A stretch of 64,000 nucleotides of DNA from Apoderus coryli (taxonomy: Eukaryota; Arthropoda; Insecta; Coleoptera; Attelabidae). The stretch is from the NCBI GenBank assembly GCA_911728435.2, contig OU452211.1, forward strand, positions 4,526,001-4,590,000, given 5' to 3'. Each line of letters starts with the position of its first letter. Position 1 is the stretch's first letter. Under the pieces are notes generated by a model, which saw nothing but the letters and a program-made list of their open reading frames with translations, was not told where the DNA came from and did not search any database. Position numbers and translations under genes: made by a program. Shown here piece after piece: positions 48,001 to 59,000 of the stretch.

Positions 48001-51000
48001 TAAATATGTCATTTTTACTTTACACTCTAATTTTTTGACCCTTTTTCTACTATTTACGTTTATGTAAAGAAGTCTTTTTTCTGCTGCAATTTGTAGGTTA
48101 TCTTTTGACCCCTTTTTACACTATTTGTGAACGCCTGTGTGAATCAATCCTTCTGAGACATTTTTTTAGGTTCTATCACAACTATGAAAAGATAATTTTA
48201 AGAAGTATGAATGTTTTAAATTTTTGAACCCTTTTTTAAACCTCTTGCCTACGCCAAATGTTTCCTGTAGTATTTTTGTACCAAATTTGGTTAAAATATC
48301 AGTTATCGTGGATACAGACAGACTGACAGATAGACATTTCCGGTGAAATTAAAAAAAAATCATTAAACAAATGCCTCCATATACATACAGGGCGTCCTAC
48401 TTAAGATGGATAGAAGCCAATAACTCTGTTAGTTTTTGAGCGTTTTTTCCCATTTTTAGTAGGAACGTGTACAGTTACGAGGTACATATTTTCCTCGAGG
48501 TAAGAAGTACGGTACCTCATTGGTATGTGGAGTCCATAGGCGTATCTTTATTTTTTTTGTTTAGTCTGTTTCAAAAATGAACTAACTAAGTTTTTGTAAT
48601 GAGGTTTTTTTGAAGGCCCTGTAATTTTGGTATAGTGTTAAATTATGTCGGTTATCTCTTATATTACTAGTTTTTAAAATAGTATGAATCATTTGAAAGG
48701 ACAAGAAATATTCAATTTTAATGGTTAAAAAAACATAAGTTTGGTTCATATTTTGAAACTAAGACTAAATAAAAAAGTAAATGTTCGCCTATGCCCTGCA
48801 ATTACAATGAAATCTGGACACCCTGTACATGGTATATACCCAATATTAGCAAAGTTAAAAATATTACAAAATGAGAGAAGATTCAGTTTTTAGACTTCCC
48901 CTCGGACTTCCCTCGTGTCTTACTCATGATGCCAACTGTCTAAAAAGTATAATTGCATTGTTATAAGGTTGTTACGCAGAATCCAGCGGCGTCGCACCGT
49001 GGCAATTTGTATGACTATGTTTTCCAAATTATTAACTTTTTATTCCCGTACGTAAAAAACAAACTGAGAGGCCAACGTTTTTCGACACCTGAAGAAGCGG
49101 TTGCTGCATTCAGAATGCATGTTTTGGAGATACCTCAATCAGAGTGGCAAAAGTGCTTCGACAATTGGTTCAAACGCATGCAAAAGTGTATAGATCTTCA
49201 TGGGGAATATTTTGAAAAACAATAAAGTGATCTGGGATGATTAATATTTGTTTTTGTTCTCTAATCCCGAAATATAAAAGGCAACCCTCGTATAGTTTGT
49301 CATTTTGGGGCATGTGTTACATTTTAGCAAGGCACGAAGTTCGAAAGTAAAGTTAGGTACTTGCACTTGCCTACTCTAGATTTTTTATGGGGATTTAAAA
49401 AGTAAAAACTATTATATGCGTCAAATCGATTTACTACTTTCATATTTATAATTTTTCTTTACGTAACTCTCTTTCCCTTAGAGAAAATCAGTATATAGAG
49501 TACAAGGGGAAGTTAAACTGGCGGCTTGTTTCCATTATTCAAGATGAAATCATCCCTAAGGAGATGAGAGAATGCCGCGTTAGCAGTTGAATAACGTCAG
49601 CATATTATAGCATATAGGCAGTCAGCTTTCATAGAAAATGTATACTTATTATTCTTTTAGCCAAAGAAAAGTAGGTATTATGATCAAGGATTGCTGAATT
49701 TTCTGTCCCTTGCGAGTGTTTTTCTTAGCTTCTTTTTAAATCGTAATTTATGATCAGAAATTGATTAAAGAGAAAGACATTGTTTAAGTTAAAAAAAACA
49801 ACATTAGAAATTTCATAAAAATATCAAAATGGACTAGGAATTTTAGTTACGTAAACGTCTGATCATCACAAGGATATTGAATTCACGAACTCCACCGCAT
49901 ATTAGGTCTTTCAAAAGGCCATAGGATGACGGATGACACATAAATAAGTTGAAGAAGAACTATGATTTTTTTAATTTTTGAACCCTCTTTTAAACCTTTT
50001 GCCTACACTCAATGTTAATCACCACCTATAAATATTCTGTAGTATTTTCGTACCAAATGTAGTTAAAATCCGTTGAGTGGTTTTTGAGTTATCACGGATA
50101 CAAATTTTTTATAACCCTTTTATATAATTTTCACGGACGCCTATGGTACATTAATTTTTGTCGTCTATTTTTAACACCAATTCAACTAGTTAAATATAAA
50201 AATTTTAACATTTTACATATTTTTTTAATTTTATTCCCTTTTCTGCTATTTACGATGTATGTACGCCTATGTAAATAAAAATTTTATGCTGCATTTTGTA
50301 GGTTAGCTTATATCAAAGCCAATTTTTCTGGTATATTTGGAAAACATGTTTTTTCGTTTTTGATCCTTTTTTAGACTATTTTTGAACGCCTGTGTGAACC
50401 AATTCTTTTATGGAATATTTTTTAGCTTATGTTGTATCACACCTATGAAAAATTATTCCATATATTTCGAATAAGTTTAGGAAATATATATTTTTTATGT
50501 TTTGACGCCTTTTCCACTATTTACGAACACCTATGAAAGTAAGTTATTTATGACACATTTTATAGGTTATATTCTATCATCTATCTATATAACTAGTTAA
50601 AATTTCTGCTATGTTTAAGAAATACGTTTTTTTTTTAAATCTTTTTACCCCATTTTACACTATTTTCGAACGCCAATGTGGTCTTATGTTTTATGTTCAA
50701 TATTTTAGGTTATATTCAATTAAATGCGTAAAAAATTATGCAGTATTTCGGATAAGTTTAAGAACTATGAATTTTTTTAATTTTTAAACCCCATGCCTAC
50801 GCTCAATGTTTCCCAAAATCTAATCAGCTCTTTGTGTAATATCCCATTTTTTTACTAACCGCCCCTGACCTTGATCCTTACTCTATTTTTAAATAAAAGT
50901 TTGGGTTGGATACTATGAAAGATGAACCTTGGAAATTGCGTAGAAATTTCAGTTCTGCTTTTGGTGGTAGGGAAAATTTTAACTGAATCCGCCTTGACTG

Positions 51001-54000
51001 AAGTATATTGGAAACTGGTATATTATTGCGATTTGTCTATATATTCTTGGTTAACTGTTGATTTTCCACAACAATTTCCCATTATCAGATGCTCGCTGTT
51101 GACGATTACATGTTATTGTTTGAAAAGTTTTCATTTCCACTAATATATAGGTAGAGGTAGGAACAATTGAATAGCGACATGAACTGACTCGCTTTTGTGG
51201 ATTTCATTTGCACGCCAGGTGTATTGGATTCATTTTGAATAGCTTTGATAACGTTTGTAACACTATAGTATGCTGATTGAGAATAAATAGCGGAATGTAT
51301 TACGAGGATAGTGGAAATTATATCTGCACAATGTTCTCAGGAAAGATCCTCCGATAAATTGGGTAAAGAGAGTAGATGGGTATCCCAATTTAACCATACC
51401 TGCCCAAACATGAACTCTAAATTCATGCTGGAAATGTTTCGCCCCGAAGGCATGAGGATTCTCATCGCTATAGACGTCATGTTCGTTATGGAAATTTCTA
51501 ATTCCCGATCTTGTGCACACAACTTTGTCCGTAAATAAAATTTTCTTACGGATGTTTGCATTTGGTATTTTTATTGTCACGATGAAACCGGCAAAACGTC
51601 AGCCGAATTCCAGGGTCCACTGGCAAAAGATTTTGCACCTGTTAGCCATGACTGCTCTCGTAGAATGTTATTAATTGTCTAGCGCAAATTTTACAAGAGC
51701 CAGAAAAAACACACAAAAATACAAACTTTCATTTACGAATCACGCGCTATTTTTCAATTTCTAGGCATCGCATTTGCGTCAAAACACCCTGCATATATTT
51801 GAATAGAAGCAAAATTATTCGAAAACATAATATGACCCAAAAAGCTTCGACATTGTTCGTATATTATTAACAAAACCATCCATAATACCACATAAAAAGA
51901 GTGAAAAATATATGGCATGGTAAAATAAAGCACAAGGACCTTAACCCAAATAATAATAATTATTATGGGAAAGCGTCGCGACGTACATGTCGCACTATTT
52001 TACGCCCTTGCGAACGCAAACATGGCGACAGATAAGGGCAATAATTTAATTTGCAATATACATGCCGTTTAGTGGACATTTATTCAAATCACGTTTTGAT
52101 ATAAATGCAAAACTGTTATTATGAATTTACTAGCCAATATGTTCATACAGAACAATATTATTTTGGGAATGTTGTGCGAACAATTTTAACTGAAAATTGT
52201 GGCAACTCATCATTTTGTATACGGAATTTTCTCTGCAAAATTATTTTGTTACGAGGATTGGCTTTTTAGTTTTGCATATCTGTCGTTCCTGAAGGTTAAA
52301 TAAAATCTATAAATTGATAGGTTAGATTTTGTATGATGTCTTGCATTCGGAGAGGGTGCAATTCTTCTCTTTTATATGCTCCACAAAGGCCAATGATAAG
52401 AGCAACCTAAAAATCGAATGAAATGAAATAAGAAACCATCTAACAACACCATCACCGCAAACTAACCTTAGTAAGTAAATAAGTTTCATCACGAGCCATG
52501 GCCAAAAATTGATCGATATCCTCTCTGGACAAAACCTTGGACTTTTTAGGCTCGTAACGAACCAAATTCCCCTTCAAAAAAGCGACAATTTCAGCGATCT
52601 TTTTTTCTTCTTCCTCATCAGTTTGTGCGGGTCTTGCGGGGGCCTTTGAGAGGCGCCTGATCAAATTGTAAAATTACATTTTATATTATCTTCCATTTGT
52701 CAATTTTTTAATGATTCAACTCGTTAAAATTCATAGTGCAAATTGCATTTAGCAGGAATAACAGCCATGCAAGAAATGAGAACGGTAATTCATGGTTCCT
52801 TTTCAGTCGCCACTAATTATTGTCGACAGTGTTAGATGAAGGTTATTAATTAAACCGTTTTCCTAATAGGATTATTGATTCGACGGTTTAAGTGAATGCA
52901 ATTACACATTGGGTCTTTAATCTTTTAAGCAGATTGTGCGGATTATTTTATACAAATTTTAAGAAAACAATAAATTAAAGTGATTTTTTAATCCAATATA
53001 CACGTTTATCCCTCTGGAAAGCATTTTAAATAAAGAAAATTGCAAGAGCAGTGGTCGAACCCACAACTTTCCGATTACAAAGCCCACACGCTACCCGCTA
53101 GGCTACACTCGGTACACATCTGCTTTGCGAATTACCACGAGCTAGGCTAGGCTCCACGGAGATCAGGCAACTACAATAGGTGCCAACTTGCTTATTTTAA
53201 ATGGAACATCGTATACAGGGTGTCTTATGGTGGTGGTGTCTTATGGTGACGGAGTTTCTTTAATTTTTAATGATATGTAAGATAAAATTATAAAAATATA
53301 CCTGTTCCATTTAAAAAAACTGACTTTCGACTGTTTTTATAACATCGTTTTCAGTATGATTTTGTGACCACCCTGTATGAATAAATCAGAACGTATCGGA
53401 AAAAGGAAACCTTATTTAATAAGAAAACGTCTGCAAAATGATTACTAAAGACTTCTTTATAAGAAAAAACTGTGATTATTATTGAGCCCTAAAATATCAG
53501 TTTTGATATAAATATACGTCCAAAACGGCTGGATTTAGGTCTAGGACATGAAACATGTCTAGAATCTTATGTGGAATCCAAAAATGTCATAATATATGGG
53601 GTATTCCATTTAAAATAACAAAGTTACTATCAGAACCGTAAGTGCTAAGTGGTTGAATAGACCATATTTGGCAATATTTATACTAGAATTTTCCAAATTC
53701 AATTCAAAGTAGTCTCCGAAATATTTTGATGGGGTTCACCATAGGACACCCTGTATTTTGTTACATTTTTGGATTCTACATGAAATTCTGGATGTAATTT
53801 GTAATTTAATTCGGAAGAATTTATTAAGGCTTTTGTTTTATGTTCTTAAGAAGGAAGGTCATTTTCTGCCCACTCTGTAACGTAATTCTTATTTATTTAT
53901 ACAAGGTGGTCAAAAATTATATTGAAAATTAAGCTAAAAAACAGCTTTTTCAAATGGAACCGCAATGTTTTAATAAATTTCTGTATTTAGTATGCAAAAT

Positions 54001-55609
54001 TTTGGAAACTTGTAGTTTTCCAAAGATTTAACGTTTGGTTGGATTTTTACTATTTTTCCTGTGTAAATTGAGTTTACAGTGTTCTGGTAACCACACAGAA
54101 AGACTGCATTCAAAGAGAAGAAGTGAGAATGTTTCGAAGTTGGAAGACATTTTCTACGAATTTTTTTTTGAAGGCTTTTGTTTTATTCCCAAATGTATCA
54201 AAAGTTCTGTATATCACTTTGTTACATTGTTTTGGTGCCGTTTAATTACGTTTAGTTTATGTAATTAATAATGTTTGTGTGTGGTCATTAGGGATTTAAT
54301 TTATTGAATGGTAGACTACAGTGCTATTTCCGTCATGGCCAGCCATACTCATTATTCATAGTAACACCAGTAAAAAAACCAACGGAGTTGTACGAAAATG
54401 TTAAATTCCCAATGTTTTGAAAATAGACAACCTCAATTTTGATGCTGAATATGATAGCATTACAAAAACATTAGTGTTCCATTTGAAAAAATTGAGTTTC
54501 AACTATTTTTTTATCTTAATTCTCAAACCGCTGACCATGCACAACCATCTTTAGGGACTCTATGCTCTGGCAACCCTCGTAATATGTTATCTCTTACGTG
54601 TTATCTAAACAATTGTCGTCCTACGTCAATTTGAGTAAATGGCGTCATAGGTTACGCACAAATAAAGCGGCCCACTCTCTGAGGATGTTCCTTTGTATGT
54701 ACATAACACCCACCCCTATTTTATAATTACAGAGAAGGTGTGTTAATCCCTACGCTTTACAATTCGCAGGAGTTGTTAAATTTAGAGGCTCATGTTAAAT
54801 TATAAACACCGCAACACCACGTGTATATAGAAATTCCAAAACTGATTAAGTTTTAGTTTAAAAATGGACTATTTCTTCTTGTTTGGCTTATAGAGGTCTG
54901 GTAATTGGATATACGAATGAATTATCGGTATAGGAATGAAGGATAATGCAGGAAATTGTGAATAAAAGTATAACCTCAGTGCATTTGTTTGATCGCGAAA
55001 TCAACTTTTCAATTATCTTTATGTGTGTTAAATCCGGCCTTCTGCTCTTCATCGTTAGAAAAACGCGTTCCCTGAAGTTATTTTTAGCTCTCCATATCAT
55101 ATTATAATATGTAATATATATGTACAGGGTGTTCTAAATTAAAAAAAAAATATTTGGAAATATAACTTGTCACCAAGAGTTTTACGAGAAATGTAAACGA
55201 CAAAAGAGACACACAAATATAACTTTTACACTTAAATATGGAGAGCTATTCGTGCCTCGAGGGCAACAGTTTATTTTAGGTTGAAGAACAAAGCGTAAAT
55301 GGAGGAGCAGAATGTTGCCAAACGGCCACCATCTCTTTGATGATGATTTTTTTGAGCTTGTCGTCCTTGTTTTGTGGGGATTTTTCTCAATACTGCCTCG
55401 TTAGTCCTTCTAGTACCTTGATCATTACTAGATCATTCTTGATACTGAGAACGCATCGCTCTCCTTGCAGCTGAGTCTAATTTTGTAGCCCAAATGAGGT
55501 ACATATATGCTAATTGATTTTTTTTTTGTTTCAGAAACGAAACAAGAATTAGAAGACCTGATGGCTGACATCAAGAAAACTGCCAATAAAGTCCGTGCCA
55601 AGCTAAAGG
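45076..55609 (+). CDS. Syx1A: syntaxin 1A, 5' portion (four exons, continues beyond the window)
   Basis: Coding exons 45076-45108, 46522-46611, 47216-47315 and 55535-55609 join in frame: [27 protein letters not shown] with [31 protein letters not shown] with [13 protein letters not shown], then [20 protein letters not shown] and RAKLKG. This is the N-peptide and the start of the Habc domain of syntaxin 1, the plasma-membrane t-SNARE that pairs with SNAP-25 and synaptobrevin in synaptic vesicle fusion and binds Unc-18. The rest of Habc, the SNARE helix and the membrane anchor are not in the window; the last donor GTGAGG at 55610 opens an intron of at least 8.4 kb. That intron contains the repeat-protein gene at 56026-61170 on the other strand. 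The 8.2-kb intron 3 is full of transposon remnants. Confidence 0.95.
45109..46521. other. syntaxin intron 1
   Basis: A 1.4-kb AT-rich intron (GTAGGT donor, TTTCAG acceptor) without a recognised element. Confidence 0.6.
47803..47868 (+). repeat. segment shared in inverse orientation with 55222-55280
   Basis: Contains AAACTGTTGCCCTCGAGGCA followed by CGAATA and CATATTTAAGTGTAA; the reverse complement of the same block, with small changes, is at 55222-55280. Two members of one dispersed family within the same intron. Confidence 0.7.
47985..48345 (-). repeat. copy of the GTCTGTC/AACGCC repeat family
   Basis: Reverse-orientation relative of 7700-8235: units with TTTTTGACCC, TTTACACTATTTGTGAACGCC, then CGTGGATACAGACAGACTGA at the end. 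Two or three units only. Confidence 0.65.
48388..48825. mobile_element. MITE-like element with CAGGGyGTCC ends
   Basis: The left end TACAGGGCGTCC and right end GGACACCCTGTA are inverted, bordered by TA on both sides, 438 bp apart. No coding content. The arms match over only about ten bases, so the pairing of these two ends is tentative. Confidence 0.45.
48955..49290 (+). pseudogene. mariner transposase C-terminal fragment with right terminus
   Basis: The frame to 49225 reads [20 protein letters not shown], then [20 protein letters not shown] and [20 protein letters not shown], the C-terminal block of a mariner transposase. The stop is followed by 65 bp and the terminus GGCAACCCTCG (to 49290) and TA. 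The element is truncated at about 48955, just before the hydrophobic block. The near-identical C-terminus is found at 63818-64000 on the minus strand, so both are members of one family. Confidence 0.85.
49898..49925 (+). mobile_element. isolated mariner-like terminus
   Basis: TATTAGGTCTTTCAAAAGGC followed by CATAGG is the same terminal block as at 24926. No transposase follows. Confidence 0.4.
49975..50830 (-). repeat. longest copy of the AACGCC repeat family, tandem-like units
   Basis: At least five degenerate units of about 110-150 bp. Each has a TTTTTGACCC or TTTTTAACC tract, ACTATTTACGAACGCC-like core (ACGGACGCC, GTACGCC, GAACGCC, GAACACC), a TAGGTTATATTC block and AAAATT-TTT-CTGTATTTCG-like spacer. 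Opposite in direction to the 7700 copy. Confidence 0.65.
51262..51780 (-). pseudogene. decayed mariner/Tc1-superfamily transposase fragment
   Basis: The minus-strand reading [11 protein letters not shown], then [37 protein letters not shown] and VHVWAGMV corresponds to the region around the first catalytic Asp of IS630-type transposases (normally FSDEATF ... NPH ... VWAGI). The DE has become DK, and a frame change separates the two blocks. Nothing beyond the first Asp survives. Confidence 0.7.
52296..52664 (-). pseudogene. tyrosine-recombinase (Crypton-like) fragment, two exons
   Basis: The upstream block ending at 52467 reads [20 protein letters not shown], then [11 protein letters not shown] 60-bp intron with GTTAGT donor and TTTTAG acceptor joins it in phase 0 to 52296-52406: [20 protein letters not shown]. 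This is the core-binding end and first box of the phage-integrase-like fold found in insect Crypton-derived proteins, where the box normally reads GACRREEL; here the catalytic Arg position is Lys. A stop follows 36 codons after the intron, before the rest of the catalytic domain. No start codon was confirmed; the open frame reaches ATG at 52662. A second relative lies at 60119-60620. It could be a truncated element or a domesticated gene fragment. Confidence 0.55.
53047..53112 (-). repeat. tRNA-derived sequence (Thr-UGU-like), SINE head or tRNA pseudogene
   Basis: On the minus strand an A box (TAGCCTAGCGGGTAGCG) and a B box (GGGTTCGACCAC) are correctly spaced, and the loop TTTGTAA would give a TGT anticodon. 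The anticodon stem has three mismatched pairs and the acceptor stem is imperfect, so it is not a working tRNA gene. tRNA-derived SINEs have this structure; the tail was not identified. Confidence 0.55.
53216..53753. mobile_element. MITE with CAGGGTGTCyTATGGTG ends
   Basis: The left end CAGGGTGTCTTATGGTG and the right end (read inward) CAGGGTGTCCTATGGTG differ at one base, and TA flanks both. The element is 538 bp, non-coding. The left terminus contains an extra direct repeat of GTGTCTTATGGTG at 53237. Confidence 0.75.
55222..55280 (-). repeat. inverse partner of 47803-47868
   Basis: Reads TTACACTTAAATATGGAGAG, then CTATTCGTGCCTCGAGGGCA on the plus strand, the reverse complement of the 47803 block with minor changes. 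It is preceded at 55125 by TACAGGGTGTTCTA, perhaps the terminus of the same element. Confidence 0.65.
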
Positions 55610-56025
55610 GTGAGGTTTATACACAGGTTTTTTAGATTTTAGTATTCAAACTGATTATCTTTCAATTATATTGACGTTTACTTCACTTTAAAGTCTTCGT
55701 CGATAGGGCATGCCATTGTATAATTTATTGCATCGTCAAGATTTTGAAATAAAAGTAGCTACCAGATGCACTTGACCCAAATGCCTGTTGGAAGCCCTTC
55801 TGAAGCCAGGTATTTATCATAACTAAAATTACTATTGGGCTGTGGTAACACTGACAGCCTTGTATACAGACTTTCTTAAAATTTGATTATATTTTAAATA
55901 AAAATGTACGAATTTGCATGAACATTTTTTATTTTGCTTTAAATAACATTTAAAAACTTAACCTACAACTTAAATCATAAATACCAGTCTTAGAATTAAA
56001 AATTCGTCATAATTTTTTTCTGCAG

Positions 56026-59000
56026 TTACATCAATTGGACACGTGTTGTTGGCATTCCAAACCGAGTCATCCATGTGGTCCATGTCAATTTGTTTGGGTA
56101 GTAAAGTTGGTTTGGGTTCATCCTAAATCACAAAATATTTATTAATAATTAGGGTTTGTCCAACATTACATTTTGAGGAAATATACGCACCTTTGTGTTG
56201 GTTGAGTCTGTTCTACAGCACCAAATTGTGGAACATAACTTCCCAACTGTTGTAAAATATTTTCCATATCAATATCTTCTCTAATTCTAATCATCTCTCC
56301 TTGTTCTTGTTTCAAGTTGTTGAACTTTTCCCCAGCAAAGGATTTCAACATCTGTTCAATTTGGTTTTGACCGACGCGTTGAATGGTTTGTTTGATTTCG
56401 AGGTACTGCTGTGGGGTAATCGTGAAAATGTGTCCAGTCAATTGGTTGAAGAGGATTTCAACGTTTTGGTAACCAAGTTCCTTTATTAGAGTCTCCAAAG
56501 TCATTCTCTGTTGTTCAGTTTGGAGTTGAGATTGTAAGTTTTGTACAATTGGTCGTACTTGTTGTTCAACATTTCCTAAGCGGTTGCGCAATTCTTGCAA
56601 CAGTTGTTCAACATCAATAACTTGTCTAATTTGCATTTGGTTTGGTGTCATTTTCTCAGTTTGGTGTTTGTACACAAATTGCATACCAGCAAATTGGTTA
56701 AGGAGTTGTTGTACCTTTTGAACACCCCAACTTTCGATACGTTGTTTGATTTCGTAGTACTGCTGTGTGGTAATCGTGAAAATGTGTCCAGTTAATTGGT
56801 TGAAGAGAATTTCGACGTTTTGGTATCCAAGTTCTCTTATTAGAGTCTCCAACGTGACTCTCTGTTGTTCAGTTTGAAGTTGAAGTTGTAAATATTGCAC
56901 AATTGGTCGTACTTGTTGTTCAACATTCACTAAGCGGTTACGTAATTCTTGCAAGAGTTGTTCAACATCAATAACTTGTCTAATTTGCATTTGGTTTGAT
57001 GTTATTTGCTCAGATTGGTGTTTGTAGAACAATTGCATACCAGCAAATTGGTTAAGGAGTAGGTGCACTTTTTGAACACCCAAAATTTCAATACGTTGTT
57101 TGATTTCGTAGTATTGCTGTGGAGTAATCGTAAAAATGTGTCCAGTCAATTGGTTGAACAGAATTTCAACGTTTTGGTAACCAAGTTCTCTTATTAGAGT
57201 CTCCAAAGTAATTCTCTGTTGTTCAGTTTGAAGTTGAGATTGTAAGTATTGAACAATTGGACGTACTTGTTGTTCAACATTCACTAAGCGGTTATGCAAT
57301 TCTTGCAAAAGTTGTTCAACATCAATAACTTGTCTAATTTGCATTTGGTTTGGTGTCATTTGCATAGATTGGTGTTTGTAGAACAATTGCATACCAGCAA
57401 ATTGGTTAAGGAGTTGGTGCACTTGTTGAACACCCAAAATTTCAATGCGTTGTTTGATTTCGTAGTACTGCTGCGGGGTAATCGTGATAATGTGTCCAGT
57501 CAATTGGTTGAAGATAATTTCAACGTTTTGGTAACCGAGTTCTCTTATTAGGGTCTCCAAGGTAACTCTCTGTTGTTCAGTTTGAAGTTGAGATTGTAAG
57601 TATTGAACAATTGGACGTACTTGTTGTTCAACATTCACTAAGCGGTTATGCAATTCTTGCAAAAGTTGTTCAACATCAATAACTTGTCTAATTTGCATTT
57701 GGTTTGGTGTCATTTGCATAGATTGGTGTTTGTAGAACAATTGCATACCAGCAAATTGGTTAAGGAGTTGCTCTACTTGTTGGACACCCAAAATTTCAAT
57801 ACGTTGTTTGATTTCGTAGTATTGCTGTGGAGTAATCGTGAAAATGTGTCCAGTCAATTGGTTGAACAGAATTTCAACGTTTTGGTAACCAAGTTCTCTT
57901 ATTAGAGTCTCCAAAGTCATTCTCTGTTGTTCAGTTTGAAGTTGAGATTGTAAGTATTGCACAATTGGTCGTACTTGTTGTTGAACATTCACTAAGCGGT
58001 TACGTAATTCTTGCAAGAGTTGTTCAACGTCAATAACTTGTCTAATTTGCATTTGGTTTGGTGTCATTTGCATAGATTGGTGTTTGTAGAACAATGGCAT
58101 ACCAGCAAATTGGTTAAGGAGTTGCTGCACTTGTTGAACACCCAAAATTTCAATACGTTGTTTGATTTCGTAGTATTGCTGTGGAGTAATCGTGAAAATG
58201 TGTCCAGTCAATTGGTTGAACAGAATTTCAACGTTTTGGTAACCAAGTTCTCTTATTAGAGTCTCCAAAGTCATTCTCTGTTGTTCAGTTTGAAGTTGAG
58301 ATTGTAAGTATTGCACAATTGGTCGTACTTGTTGTTGAACATTCACTAAGCGGTTACGTAATTCTTGCAAGAGTTGTTCAACATCAATAACTTGTCTAAT
58401 TTGCATTTGGTTTGGTGTCATTTGCATAGATTGGTGTTTGTAGAACAATGGCATACCAGCAAATTGGTTAAGGAGTTGCTGCACTTGTTGAACACCCAAA
58501 ATTTCAATACGTTGTTTGATTTCGTAGTACTGCTGTGGAGTAATCGTGAAAATGTGTCCAGTCAATTGGTTGAACAGAATTTCAACGTTTTGGTAACCAA
58601 GTTCTCTTATTAGAGTCCCCAAAGTAATTCTCTGTTGTTCAGTTTGAAGTTGAGATTGTAAGTATTGAACAATTGGACGTACTTGTTGTTCAACATTCAC
58701 TAAGCGGTTATGCAATTCTTGCAAAAGTTGTTCAACATCAATAACTTGTCTAATTTGCATTTGGTTTGGTGTCATTTGCATAGATTGGTGTTTGTAGAAC
58801 AATTGCATACCAGCAAATTGGTTAAGGAGTTGCTGCACTTGTTGAACACCCAAAATTTCAATACGTTGTTTGATTTCGTAGTACTGCTGTGGGGTAATCG
58901 TGATAATGTGTCCAGTCAATTGGTTGAAGATAATTTCAACGTTTTGGTAACCAAGTTCTCTTATTAGGGTCTCCAAAGTGACTCTCTGTTGTTCAGTTTG

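Noticed and set aside
51311..51538. Plus-strand 75-codon frame
   Set aside because: Opposite strand of the transposase remnant at 51262-51780.
53047..53112. Functional tRNA-Thr gene
   Set aside because: The anticodon stem has several mismatches and the acceptor stem is imperfect; kept only as a tRNA-derived repeat.
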